A stretch of 50,961 nucleotides of DNA, taken from positions 1 to 50,961 of the forward strand of contig JAEZRM010000079.1 of the NCBI GenBank assembly GCA_023412805.1. The letters are read 5' to 3'. A program made the position numbers and the translations under genes. The first letter of the stretch is position 1; the number at the start of each line of letters is the position of its first letter. The notes beneath the pieces were generated by a model. It was not told the DNA's origin and searched no databases. It saw only the letters and a list, made by a program, of their open reading frames with translations. This stretch comes from Pseudomonadota bacterium. Lineage in GTDB: Bacteria; Pseudomonadota; Alphaproteobacteria; Rhizobiales; Hyphomicrobiaceae. Positions 17,640 through 26,018 of the stretch are shown piece by piece.

Positions 17640-18259
17640 GCATCTACCAGCATCATGTGCTCGCGATCCCCCCAAAGCAGCACGCAGCGATCGCGGATCG
17701 CATCGCACACGCGGACATCCCCGCCCATAGAGGCCGCTTGTTCGGCATCTGGAAGCCACTGCTGGGCCTCAGCCTCAATCATCTTATCGTACTCACCGAA
17801 TGGCCGGACGCGGATACGGCCATCGCTCATGGCGCGGACGTCCTTCGCGGCATGGAAGGCGCAACAGTCGAGCTCTGCGACCTCTGGCAGCCGACGCTCA
17901 GACCCGCGCCGGGCTCGCGGCTTCCCGAGCTTTCCGGTGGCTACTACTCGCATCGCCACTACGACATTGCGGCCGACACACTGCAGACCTTCCTGGATCA
18001 TTCCGCGAGCGCATGGGGCAGCTTCGAAGGCACGCACGCCTCGCAGGTTATCGGCCTCTGGCGATCGACACATGTTCCGGCCCCCGGCATCATCCGGATG
18101 CGCCTTATGGCTTGGTATCAGGACATGGCCACCTGGGAGCACTCGCGCTACTGGAAAGGCACATCAGGCGCCGAGACGGCGAACGTGCAGCTCGGTGCGC
18201 GCTATGCCATGACACTCGACAGTGCCGTATCCATCGTCGAGCTCGTCCATCGCGGCTGA
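17636..18259 (+). CDS. NIPSNAP-like protein
   Basis: A 207-residue protein beginning MSIYQHHVLAIPP, with an ATGA overlap with E1 beta. The second half (GIIRMRLMAWYQDMATWEHS) resembles the NIPSNAP ferredoxin-like (dimeric alpha-beta barrel) fold, and the first half may be a second copy (HLIVLTEWPDADTAI). I make this assignment with moderate confidence. Such proteins often accompany catabolic operons with no defined activity. The tight coupling suggests a role linked to the dehydrogenase, but that is inference. Confidence 0.6.
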   Translation: MSIYQHHVLAIPPKQHAAIADRIAHADIPAHRGRLFGIWKPLLGLSLNHLIVLTEWPDADTAIAHGADVLRGMEGATVELCDLWQPTLRPAPGSRLPELSGGYYSHRHYDIAADTLQTFLDHSASAWGSFEGTHASQVIGLWRSTHVPAPGIIRMRLMAWYQDMATWEHSRYWKGTSGAETANVQLGARYAMTLDSAVSIVELVHRG

Positions 18260-18301
18260 GCACAAAACGCCTGCCAACATCTCAACAAGAGGAACTGCTC
18301 C

Positions 18302-19045
18302 ATGCCCCGCGCCGCGCGTACTGCACTCATCACTGGTTCCAACAAGAATATCGGCCGCGCGTGTGCGCTGGCGCTCGCCAAAGGCGGGTTCAACATCGTC
18401 GTAAACGGTGCCCACGATCGCGCCGCAGCAGACTCCGTCGCGCGCGAGGTCCAAGCACTCGGCACCGAAGCGCTCGTCGCCATGGGCGACGTCGGCAAGC
18501 GCGAGGACTGTGCCCGCATTGCCAAGGAGGCTCTTGGCCGCTTCGGCACGATCGATGTGCTACTGAACAACGCCGCCATGCGCCCCGATGGTAAATTTCT
18601 CGAGATGAGCGAAGCCGATTTCGATCGCGTCGTCGATACGGACTACAAGGCCGCGTACTGGCTCGCCCGCGCGACGCTGCCGGGAATGCTCGACAAGGGC
18701 TGGGGCCGTATCATCAACTTCGCAGGCATGAACGCCATCCATGGTTACAACGGCCGCGCCGCCGTTTCGGTCGCCAAGCACGCATCCTGGGGCTTGACGA
18801 AAGCGCTCGCCAAGGAGTTTGGGCCCAAGGGCATTACGACGAACATCATCTCGCCAGGCCCCATCATGGGCGAGGCCCAGGACCCGCACATGGCCGCCCA
18901 CATCAAGCCGATGGCGGCGCGCGTGCCGGTCGGGCGCCTCGGAACGCCTGACGAGGTCGCGGCGATGGCGGCCCTGCTCGCATCGGACGCCGGCGCCTAC
19001 ATCAATGGCCAGCTTCTGCAAGTTAACGGCGGCGCCGAGACCTGA
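18302..19045 (+). CDS. SDR-family protein without the usual catalytic Ser and Tyr
   Basis: A 247-residue short-chain dehydrogenase/reductase fold. The cofactor loop is TGSNKNIGRA (11-20) and the NNAA motif (89-92) is present. At the active site the usual Y-x-x-x-K reads V155-S-V-A-K159, so Tyr is replaced by Val while Lys159 remains. The position of the catalytic Ser (about 142) is Gly. The downstream ISPGPI and C-terminal LLQVNGG are normal. Some SDR subgroups share such changes. It may bind NAD(P)H and act by another route, or not be a reductase. It is the last gene of the E1 alpha/beta-NIPSNAP run. Confidence 0.88.
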   Translation: MPRAARTALITGSNKNIGRACALALAKGGFNIVVNGAHDRAAADSVAREVQALGTEALVAMGDVGKREDCARIAKEALGRFGTIDVLLNNAAMRPDGKFLEMSEADFDRVVDTDYKAAYWLARATLPGMLDKGWGRIINFAGMNAIHGYNGRAAVSVAKHASWGLTKALAKEFGPKGITTNIISPGPIMGEAQDPHMAAHIKPMAARVPVGRLGTPDEVAAMAALLASDAGAYINGQLLQVNGGAET

Positions 19046-19140
19046 GGCCCGACACCTCAGATCGGGGCGGCTTACCCCCTGGCCGAACCTGTGCTAGAGG
19101 GGCGCAAACCTCAACGCTCACTCGTGAGAGCGCTTGCCCC

Positions 19141-20574
19141 ATGACCACTTCTGACCGCAAGGTCGTCACGCGCTTTGCGCCATCGCCGACGGGAATGCTG
19201 CACATCGGCGGCGCTCGTACGGCCCTGTTCAATTGGCTCTACGCCAAGCATACCGGCGGCACATTCCTGCTGCGCATCGAGGACACCGACCGCGAGCGTT
19301 CCAAGCCCGAGCACGTCGATGCCATCACGAACGGCCTCAAGTGGCTGGAGCTCGACTGGGACGGTGAACCGCTCTTCCAGTTCGCGCGTGTCGATCGCCA
19401 TCGCGAGGTCGCGCTCGGGCTGCTCGCCGCGGGTGGTGCCTATAACTGCTACCTGACGGCCGAAGAACTGACCGCCATGCGCGAGAAGGCCAAGGCCGAG
19501 GGCCGCCCGCAGGTCATCGAGAGTCCGTGGCGTGACCGCGATCCCAAGGAAGCACCGGCGGGCGTGAAACCTTCGGTGCGCCTCAGGACGCGCCGCGATG
19601 GCGAGACCGTCGTCGATGACAAGGTGCAGGGCCGCGTCGTGATCCCCAACAAGGATCTCGACGACATGATCATCCTGCGCTCGGACGGCACGCCGACGTA
19701 CAATTTTGCAGTCGTTGTCGACGATCACGACATGGGCATCACGCACGTCATTCGCGGCGTCGATCATCTGACGAATGCCGCGCGGCAGACGCAGGTCTAT
19801 CTTGCCTGCGGATGGGATGTTCCCGTGTTCGCGCACGTCCCGCTGATCCACGGGCCCGATGGCGCCAAGCTCTCCAAGCGGCACGGCGCCGAAGCGACCG
19901 ATGCCTACCGCGCCATGGGCTACCTACCGGAGGCCATGCGCAATTACCTCGTGCGCCTCGGCTGGAGCCACGGCGACGACGAGATCATCTCGACCGAGCA
20001 GCTCATCGAGTGGTTCGATCTGGACGCCGTCGGACGATCGCCGGCGCGCTTCGATTTCGCCAAGCTCGCCGACCTCAATGGCCACTACATCCGCAAGGCG
20101 AGCGACGACGAGTTGGTCCGGCGCCTCAAGGAGCTGCTGGCGGTCGTCGACGGGGGAGCTGAGAAGCTTTCCAAGCTGGATAGGGATGGTGGCTGGGATC
20201 GCCTGCGCATTGCCCTCCCCGGCCTCAAGGAGCGCGCCAAGACGCTGCTGGAGCTTGTGGACGGGGCTGCCTTCCTGTTTGCCGAGCGCCCTCTGAGCCT
20301 GGACGAGAAGGCCGCCAAGCTCGTGGACGCCGATGCCAAGGCCACCCTCGGCGCCCTCATACCCTGCCTGGAAGCCACCACGGAATGGACGGCCGCCGCA
20401 CTGGAGGCCGAGGTCCGCTCATACGCGGAGACCAACGGTGCCAAGCTCGGGAAAATCGCGCAACCCTTGCGTGCAGCGCTCACGGGACGGAGCATTTCGC
20501 CGCCCGTTTTCGACGTCATGCACGCCCTGGGCCGGGACGAATCCCTGGCTCGCCTGAAGGACTTGGTGCGTTGA
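19141..20574 (+). CDS. gltX: glutamyl-tRNA synthetase
   Basis: A 477-residue class I synthetase. The HIGH-type signature is PSPTGMLHIGGARTALFNW (15-33) and the KMSKS-type loop is AKLSKRHGA (242-250). The C-terminal helical anticodon-binding domain is complete. It charges tRNA-Glu, and in organisms without GlnRS often tRNA-Gln as well. Located before gltA, as in many Hyphomicrobiales. Confidence 0.97.
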   Translation: MTTSDRKVVTRFAPSPTGMLHIGGARTALFNWLYAKHTGGTFLLRIEDTDRERSKPEHVDAITNGLKWLELDWDGEPLFQFARVDRHREVALGLLAAGGAYNCYLTAEELTAMREKAKAEGRPQVIESPWRDRDPKEAPAGVKPSVRLRTRRDGETVVDDKVQGRVVIPNKDLDDMIILRSDGTPTYNFAVVVDDHDMGITHVIRGVDHLTNAARQTQVYLACGWDVPVFAHVPLIHGPDGAKLSKRHGAEATDAYRAMGYLPEAMRNYLVRLGWSHGDDEIISTEQLIEWFDLDAVGRSPARFDFAKLADLNGHYIRKASDDELVRRLKELLAVVDGGAEKLSKLDRDGGWDRLRIALPGLKERAKTLLELVDGAAFLFAERPLSLDEKAAKLVDADAKATLGALIPCLEATTEWTAAALEAEVRSYAETNGAKLGKIAQPLRAALTGRSISPPVFDVMHALGRDESLARLKDLVR

Positions 20575-20605
20575 GGCCTTCTCATTCTTTAGGCGCATCC
20601 CACCG

Positions 20606-20632
20606 TTGCCGCTTGCAGATATATCGTATACT
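20606..20632 (+). promoter_or_regulatory. possible promoter for gltA
   Basis: TTGCCG (20606-20611) and TATACT (20627-20632) lie 15 bases apart, about 84 bases before the gltA ATG. The -10 element is good but the spacing is short. Downstream, two similar stretches (GCATCGCGGTAATG and GCAATGCGGTAAAATG, about 20649-20686) form an imperfect direct repeat that might be regulatory. Confidence 0.3.
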
Positions 20633-20715
20633 AGCGGCGTGATATGGTGCATCGCGGTAATGGCGCCGCAATGCGGTAAAATGCAGTAGAAACTGGTCGA
20701 TCGAAGGGGCTCCCC

Positions 20716-22032
20716 ATGAATGCACACGACGGCTCTAAAGGACCCGATGGCGACCGGACGACATCGCTGCTGATCAAGAACAAAAAGGTCGAGATGCCGG
20801 TGCGGTCGGGCTCGATTGGTCCGGACGTGATCGACGTGGGCCGCCTCTATCGCGAATCGGGCTGCTTCACATACGATCCTGGCTTCACCTCGACCGCCAA
20901 CTGCTCCTCGAAGATCACCTATATCGACGGCGAGGAAGGCGTACTGCTTTATCGCGGCTATCCGATTGAACAGCTCGCGACCTCCTCGAATTTCCTCGAG
21001 GTCTGCTATCTGCTTCTCCACGGTGAGCTGCCGTCCGCCGATCAGCTCAAGGAATTCGACGGCAACATTACGCGCCACACGATGGTGCACGAGCAAATGA
21101 CGCGCTTCTACACGGGCTTCCGCCGTGACGCGCATCCGATGGCTATAATGTGCGGCGTAGTTGGCGCGCTCTCCGCCTTCTATCATGACAGCACGGATAT
21201 CCACGATCCCAAGCACCGCATCATCGCGAGCCACCGCATGATCGCGAAGATGCCGACGATCGCGTCGATGGCCTTCAAATATTCGATCGGCCAGCCCTTC
21301 ATCTATCCGCGCAACGAGCTCGATTTCGCGTCGAACTTCCTGCAGATGTGCTTCGCCGTTCCGTGCGAGCCCTATGTCGTCGATCCGGTCGTCGCGAAGG
21401 CGCTCGATCGCATCATGATCCTGCACGCCGATCACGAGCAGAATGCTTCGACGTCGACGGTGCGTCTCGCAGGCTCGTCGGGCGCCAATCCCTTCGCCTG
21501 CATCGCGGCTGGCATTGCCTGCCTCTGGGGGCCTGCGCACGGCGGCGCGAACGAGGCGGCGCTCAAGATGCTCGAGGAGATCGGGCACGTCAAAAATATC
21601 CCCGACTTCATCAAGCGCGTGAAGGACAAGAACGAAGGCGTTCGCCTCATGGGCTTCGGCCATCGCGTGTACAAGAACTACGACCCGCGCGCGAAGGTCA
21701 TGCAGGAGACCTGCCACGAAGTGCTCGCCAAGCTCGGCATCAAGGACGATCTCCTCGATGTGGCCATGGAGCTCGAGCGCATCGCGCTCCACGACGACTA
21801 CTTCATCGAGAAGAAGCTGTATCCGAACGTCGACTTCTATTCGGGCATCGTGCTGCGCGCGATCGGCTTCCCGGTTTCGATGTTCACGCCGCTCTTCGCC
21901 GTCTCGCGCACCGTCGGCTGGATCGCGCAGTGGAAGGAAATGATCGAGGATCCGGAGCAGAAGATCGGCCGTCCGCGTCAGCTCTATGTCGGCCCGACGC
22001 AGCGCGACTACGTCGCCGTCGACAAGCGCTGA
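20716..22032 (+). CDS. gltA: citrate synthase
   Basis: A 438-residue hexameric-type (type II) citrate synthase. Active-site blocks are LHADHEQNASTSTVR (His near 240), GPAHGGANEAALKML and GFGHRVYKNYDPRA (His near 316), with the catalytic Asp in the later NVDFYSG block. It condenses oxaloacetate and acetyl-CoA into citrate at entry to the TCA cycle. It is separated from convergent lpxB by a bidirectional terminator. Confidence 0.98.
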   Translation: MNAHDGSKGPDGDRTTSLLIKNKKVEMPVRSGSIGPDVIDVGRLYRESGCFTYDPGFTSTANCSSKITYIDGEEGVLLYRGYPIEQLATSSNFLEVCYLLLHGELPSADQLKEFDGNITRHTMVHEQMTRFYTGFRRDAHPMAIMCGVVGALSAFYHDSTDIHDPKHRIIASHRMIAKMPTIASMAFKYSIGQPFIYPRNELDFASNFLQMCFAVPCEPYVVDPVVAKALDRIMILHADHEQNASTSTVRLAGSSGANPFACIAAGIACLWGPAHGGANEAALKMLEEIGHVKNIPDFIKRVKDKNEGVRLMGFGHRVYKNYDPRAKVMQETCHEVLAKLGIKDDLLDVAMELERIALHDDYFIEKKLYPNVDFYSGIVLRAIGFPVSMFTPLFAVSRTVGWIAQWKEMIEDPEQKIGRPRQLYVGPTQRDYVAVDKR

Positions 22033-22058
22033 GAGACACGGATCACTGCCGGGCAATC

Positions 22059-22088
22059 AAAGCCATCGATCGCAAGGTCGATGGCTTT
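22059..22088. terminator. bidirectional terminator between gltA and lpxB
   Basis: A perfect 11-bp stem, AAAGCCATCGA (22059-22069) and TCGATGGCTTT (22078-22088), has an 8-base loop and sits in the 61-base gap between the convergent genes gltA and lpxB. Each arm ends in three T on its own strand, as expected for a terminator serving both directions. Confidence 0.85.
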
Positions 22089-22093
22089 CTGAT

Positions 22094-23266
22094 TCAGTCG
22101 CGGACGTGAGCGAGCACGCGCATCGCCGCTGCAATGGCGGGCGGCGTTCCGGTCGACATGGCCGGAACAACGCGCGCGAGCGCTGCGAGCTGCGCCGAAC
22201 GCTCCGGCGTGTCGCTGAGCAAGGCCGCCAACGTCGGCGCCAACTGATCCGGGACACACGCCTCCTGCATGAGCTCGGGGAACGCGCGCTCGCCGAGCAC
22301 GAGATTGGCGAGCGCGAAGTGCGGCGGCTTGACGAGCCTGCGGAACAATAGCGCCAAGCGATCGACGCGATAGGCGACGACCATCGGACAACCAGCCAGC
22401 GCGAGTTCGAGCGTCACCGTGCCGGACGCAGCGAGCGCTGCATGCGCGAGTTTGAAGGCGCGGAACTTATCCGCCTCGTCCTCGATGACGTGCGTCGGGA
22501 AGGGCCACTGCTTCACCCGCTGCGTCACGAGATCGCGCACATTCTCGACCGTCGGAACGATCACGTCGAGGCGGTGGCCGGTCGCGCGCAAAACGCGCAG
22601 CGTGTCGGTGAATGGGGCCCAGAGGCGCGTGATCTCACTGCGGCGGCTGCCGGGCAGCACTAGCAGCACCGGCCTCGTATCGCTGAGACCGAGGCGCTCC
22701 TTCAGTCCTTGCGGGTCGAGCGCATCGATCCAGTGGCGGCGCTCGATCAGCGGATGCCCCACATACGTGCAGGGCGGTCCTCCGAGACGCGCGTGTACGT
22801 CCGGCTCGAAAGGCAACAGCGCCAGAACCTCGTCCACATACGCGCGCATCTTCGGGGCGCGCCAGGAGCGCCACGCCCACACACTGGGCGAGACGTAGTC
22901 GACGATCGGCAAATCGGGACGCGCCTTGCGAATGCGGCGCGCGACGCGGTGCGTGAACTCCGGCGCGTCGATGATGACGACGACATCGGGTGAGGCTGCA
23001 ATGGCGGCATCCGCCGTCTCGCGAATACGGCGCAGGAGTCGCGGCAGATGTTCGATGATAGCTGCCGGCCCCATGATAGCGATGTCGCTCATGGGAAAGA
23101 GTGACGTGAGGCCATTGGCCTCCATCTTCGGCCCACCGATGCCGCTGAAGGAAACACCCGACCTGAGTGCCGTCAGCGCCATCATGAGGCGCGCACCGAG
23201 CGCATCACCGGAGTGCTCGCCGGCGACGAGAAAAATACGGAGCGGACGAGCGGGCGCTTGGTTCAC
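22094..23266 (-). CDS. lpxB: lipid-A-disaccharide synthase LpxB
   Basis: A 390-residue glycosyltransferase of family GT19. LRIFLVAGEHSGDALGARLM (residues 9-28) is the conserved start, VDYVSPSVWAWRSWRAPKM is the central signature, and LVLPGSRRSEI is the nucleotide-sugar region. It joins UDP-2,3-diacylglucosamine and lipid X to make the lipid A disaccharide at the inner membrane face. It overlaps lpxI by 4 bases and is the last gene of the lpx operon. Confidence 0.96.
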   Translation of the reverse strand: MNQAPARPLRIFLVAGEHSGDALGARLMMALTALRSGVSFSGIGGPKMEANGLTSLFPMSDIAIMGPAAIIEHLPRLLRRIRETADAAIAASPDVVVIIDAPEFTHRVARRIRKARPDLPIVDYVSPSVWAWRSWRAPKMRAYVDEVLALLPFEPDVHARLGGPPCTYVGHPLIERRHWIDALDPQGLKERLGLSDTRPVLLVLPGSRRSEITRLWAPFTDTLRVLRATGHRLDVIVPTVENVRDLVTQRVKQWPFPTHVIEDEADKFRAFKLAHAALAASGTVTLELALAGCPMVVAYRVDRLALLFRRLVKPPHFALANLVLGERAFPELMQEACVPDQLAPTLAALLSDTPERSAQLAALARVVPAMSTGTPPAIAAAMRVLAHVRD

Positions 23267-24591
23267 GCGGCGCCTCCGCTGTTCGTTCCATCGGGCGCGA
23301 TTACGAACAAGCGACGGCGATCAGCGGCGTGCACGAGAAGCCGGGCCAGCGGCGACGTCGCATCTACGCGGTCGGAAATCGCTATGCCTGCAAGGGCCGC
23401 GCGTCCAACGAGTGCCAGCACGGCATCGATGCTCTCGGCGTCCGTGCCGATATCCTCGACGGCGGCGACAACGAGCACGCCCATGCGTCGCTTGAATGTC
23501 CTGAGCCCCCAATGGCTCGGCCGCCGCCCGCTCAACATGCGTTGAATCCCGAGCGCGCTGTCGACACGCTGTACGTGCTCGCCGAGCACGACGACGGCGC
23601 GACCGGCTTCGTGCGCAGCAAGCACGGCGAGCGCCTGCGCACCGAGTATAGCGTCGCGACGCTCGGATGTTCCGGCGCGCCTGCCGCCAATCTGGCGGAA
23701 TGCAGCCGGCGCCGGCAACGCCGCTGCCGGAAGCGTGCCATCACCGTGCGTGCTGTCGATGCCGACAATGAAGAGACCAAGCTCATCGGCAAGTGCGATC
23801 GTACGCGCGCGCTCGATGACCAGCGCGCGACCAGCAGCAATGACGATGCCTGAGAGGCCACACGCATGTGACCGCTCCACTGTCCGCGGGCCGATCGCGG
23901 GCAGGTCGACGCGCAGCTCCTGGCCGGGTTTCGGCATTTTTACGAGGACGGCGCCGGAGGTTTGCAGCGAACTCCCGCTACCATCAGCTTCTCTCGCGAG
24001 GCGCACCTGCTCCAGCATCTCGTCCGTTCCACGGACACCTTCGACGGCGAGGATGCGTTTCTCGGACGCGACCGCACCCTGCCCTACATCGAAAGTGCCG
24101 AGTGCCTTCAGAAGCCCCGCCGCGCGCGACATCGCTTTGACATGCGCGGAACTGGGCTCGATGCGGCCGAGCGGCCCAGCCGGCGCCAACAGATGCGGCG
24201 CGATGCTGTCCACGCCGACGACAACGAAGCCTTCGCGCTCGAAGAAGCGTACGACCCGGCGCAGCACGCTGTCATCGCCGCCGCGCGTCAGGCTCAGCGC
24301 GGTTCGGATCGCGCGGAAGAATCCATGATCGACGCGTATCTTGAGAAGATTCGGACGGCGCAGCGCACCGGCAATGACGAGTTCCCGACAACCCGCCTGC
24401 CTCAGGCTCGCGAGCAGTCCGCCCACCTGACCGATGTTGACGATCTTGTGCGAGTAGGCCGCGATCTCAGGCTCCGCGAAGCCCTCGATGCCGACAATGT
24501 GCACGGCGCGGCCCGAACCGCGCGCGGCCTCCGCGATTTCGACAGGTAGGCTGCCGGCACACGCCAGAATGCCCAAGGGACCCTGCTTCAT
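23263..24591 (-). CDS. lpxI: UDP-2,3-diacylglucosamine pyrophosphatase LpxI with a duplicated C-terminal domain
   Basis: A 442-residue protein, against about 270-290 for typical LpxI. Residues 1-130 form the N-terminal domain (LGILACAGSLPVEIAEAA) and 145-280 the DUF1009 catalytic domain (ILAVEGVRGTDEML; GLSGIVIAAGRALVIERAR). Residues about 312-436 repeat the second domain: VQRVDSALGIQRML, then GVLV, then LAGIAISD and LFVIAPD align in the same order. The repeat lacks the GTD residues, so it is probably not catalytic. LpxI hydrolyses UDP-diacyl-GlcN to lipid X. ATG 24591 has GGGGGA upstream; a GTG at 24612 would overlap the lpxA stop. Confidence 0.9.
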   Translation of the reverse strand: MKQGPLGILACAGSLPVEIAEAARGSGRAVHIVGIEGFAEPEIAAYSHKIVNIGQVGGLLASLRQAGCRELVIAGALRRPNLLKIRVDHGFFRAIRTALSLTRGGDDSVLRRVVRFFEREGFVVVGVDSIAPHLLAPAGPLGRIEPSSAHVKAMSRAAGLLKALGTFDVGQGAVASEKRILAVEGVRGTDEMLEQVRLAREADGSGSSLQTSGAVLVKMPKPGQELRVDLPAIGPRTVERSHACGLSGIVIAAGRALVIERARTIALADELGLFIVGIDSTHGDGTLPAAALPAPAAFRQIGGRRAGTSERRDAILGAQALAVLAAHEAGRAVVVLGEHVQRVDSALGIQRMLSGRRPSHWGLRTFKRRMGVLVVAAVEDIGTDAESIDAVLALVGRAALAGIAISDRVDATSPLARLLVHAADRRRLFVIAPDGTNSGGAA

Positions 24592-24608
24592 GGCGGTCCC
24601 CCGCGCGC

Positions 24609-25469
24609 TCACTGCTCGGAGACGTCACGCGGCGTGCAGAGCGATTTTTTCCGGTCCGCGCGGATATAGGCGACGATCTCCTTGACGATCGGGTTGTCCT
24701 CGAACGAGGACGCCACATCGTCGACGCGCTCCTTGAGCGTACCTTCATCGGCAAAGAGCAAGCGATACGCACGCCTCAGCGCATGGATCTGCTCACGCGA
24801 GAAGCCGCGCCGCTGCAGGCCGACGATGTTGAGGCCGCTCAGCCGCGCGCGATTGCCGACCGCCATGCCATACGGAATGAGATCGTTCTCGAGACCGGAC
24901 ATGCCACCGACAAAGGCGTGCGCGCCGACGTGCGTGTACTGGATGACCGCGGCACCACCGCCGAGGATGACATAGTCGTCGACGCGGCAATGGCCAGCGA
25001 GCATCACGTTGTTGGAGAAGATGACGCTATTGCCGACGTGGCTGTCGTGTCCGACGTGCGAATTGGCGAGAAAGGCGCACTTGTTGCCGACGGTCGTCGC
25101 CAAGCCGCCGCCGCTGGTGCCGGGGTTCATGGTCACGCCTTCGCGGATCAAGCAGTCCGTGCCGATAGACAGCGTCGATGGCTCGCCGGCGTACTTGAGA
25201 TCCTGCGGCTGATGGCCCAGCGAGGCGAAGGGAAAAATGCGCGTGCGTGCGCCAATCGTCGTGCGACCCGCCACTGCCACGTGGCTCAGCAGCTCGCAGT
25301 TCTCGCCGAGGCTGACATGGCCTCCGATCGAACAGTGCGGTCCGATGCGGACGCCCGCGCCCAAGCGCGCGCCGGCTTCGATGATCGAAAACGGACCGAT
25401 CTGGACGCCCGGCGCCAGCTCAGCTTCGTTCGAGACGATGGCAGTCGGGTGAATTCCCGCGTCAGGCAT
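24609..25469 (-). CDS. lpxA: UDP-N-acetylglucosamine acyltransferase LpxA
   Basis: A 286-residue left-handed beta-helix acyltransferase. Hexapeptide repeats run from about residue 5 to 190 (HPTAIVSNEAELAPGVQIGP onward), with the catalytic His in FLANSHVGHDSHVG. A C-terminal helical domain follows. It carries out the first step of lipid A synthesis, O-acylation of UDP-GlcNAc by hydroxyacyl-ACP. It overlaps fabZ by 8 bases upstream. Confidence 0.97.
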   Translation of the reverse strand: MPDAGIHPTAIVSNEAELAPGVQIGPFSIIEAGARLGAGVRIGPHCSIGGHVSLGENCELLSHVAVAGRTTIGARTRIFPFASLGHQPQDLKYAGEPSTLSIGTDCLIREGVTMNPGTSGGGLATTVGNKCAFLANSHVGHDSHVGNSVIFSNNVMLAGHCRVDDYVILGGGAAVIQYTHVGAHAFVGGMSGLENDLIPYGMAVGNRARLSGLNIVGLQRRGFSREQIHALRRAYRLLFADEGTLKERVDDVASSFEDNPIVKEIVAYIRADRKKSLCTPRDVSEQ

Positions 25470-25974
25470 TCTTTTGAGCCGCGAAGGCGCGTGCTTCGGC
25501 CGAGTCCGCGATCATTGCGCTGACTTCCGCCTCCGCCACGACATTACCATTGACCCGCGCCTCACCGTAGAACCGCCATACGCGGCCCCGGCCGCGGAGC
25601 TTGCGGACATGATATTCGAGTTGATCGCCAGGCACCACCGGCCGACGGAACTTCGCCTTGTCGATCCCCATGAAATAGACGACCTGGGGATTGTAGTCCT
25701 CGCCGAGGCTCGCGACGCAGAGCGCGCCCGCCGTCTGTGCAAGACCCTCGATGATGAGCACGCCCGGCATGACGGGGAACTGCGGGAAGTGTCCCTGGAA
25801 GAACGGCTCGTTGATCGTGACGTTCTTGATGCCGACGCAGCTCTGGTCACCGTCCATGTCCTGCAGCCGATCCAGCATCAGGAAGGGATAGCGATGCGGC
25901 AGCAGCTTCATCACGCGGGTGATATCGGCGGAGCCCAGCTTCTTCCCGGTATTGATCGTCTCTTGCATGGCCAC
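25462..25974 (-). CDS. fabZ: (3R)-hydroxyacyl-ACP dehydratase FabZ
   Basis: A 170-residue hot-dog fold dehydratase. The motif LLPHRYPFLMLDR and the active site FFQGHFPQFPVMPGVLIIEGLAQ, holding the catalytic His and Glu, are intact. It dehydrates 3-hydroxyacyl-ACP in fatty acid elongation and competes with LpxA and LpxD for hydroxyacyl-ACP, which explains its conserved place between lpxD and lpxA. Confidence 0.97.
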   Translation of the reverse strand: MAMQETINTGKKLGSADITRVMKLLPHRYPFLMLDRLQDMDGDQSCVGIKNVTINEPFFQGHFPQFPVMPGVLIIEGLAQTAGALCVASLGEDYNPQVVYFMGIDKAKFRRPVVPGDQLEYHVRKLRGRGRVWRFYGEARVNGNVVAEAEVSAMIADSAEARAFAAQKNA

Positions 25975-26018
25975 TCACCCACATTCTCAAAATTGGTTCG
26001 GCTACGCGCGGCGCTGCA

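Noticed and set aside
20419..22056. 545-codon open frame on the minus strand
   Set aside because: Antisense to gltA and the end of gltX; composition is Arg/Asp/Glu-rich and no motif is present.
24612..24612. GTG start for lpxI overlapping the lpxA stop (GTGA)
   Set aside because: Possible, but the ATG at 24591 has a better Shine-Dalgarno and matches the usual LpxI N-terminus.
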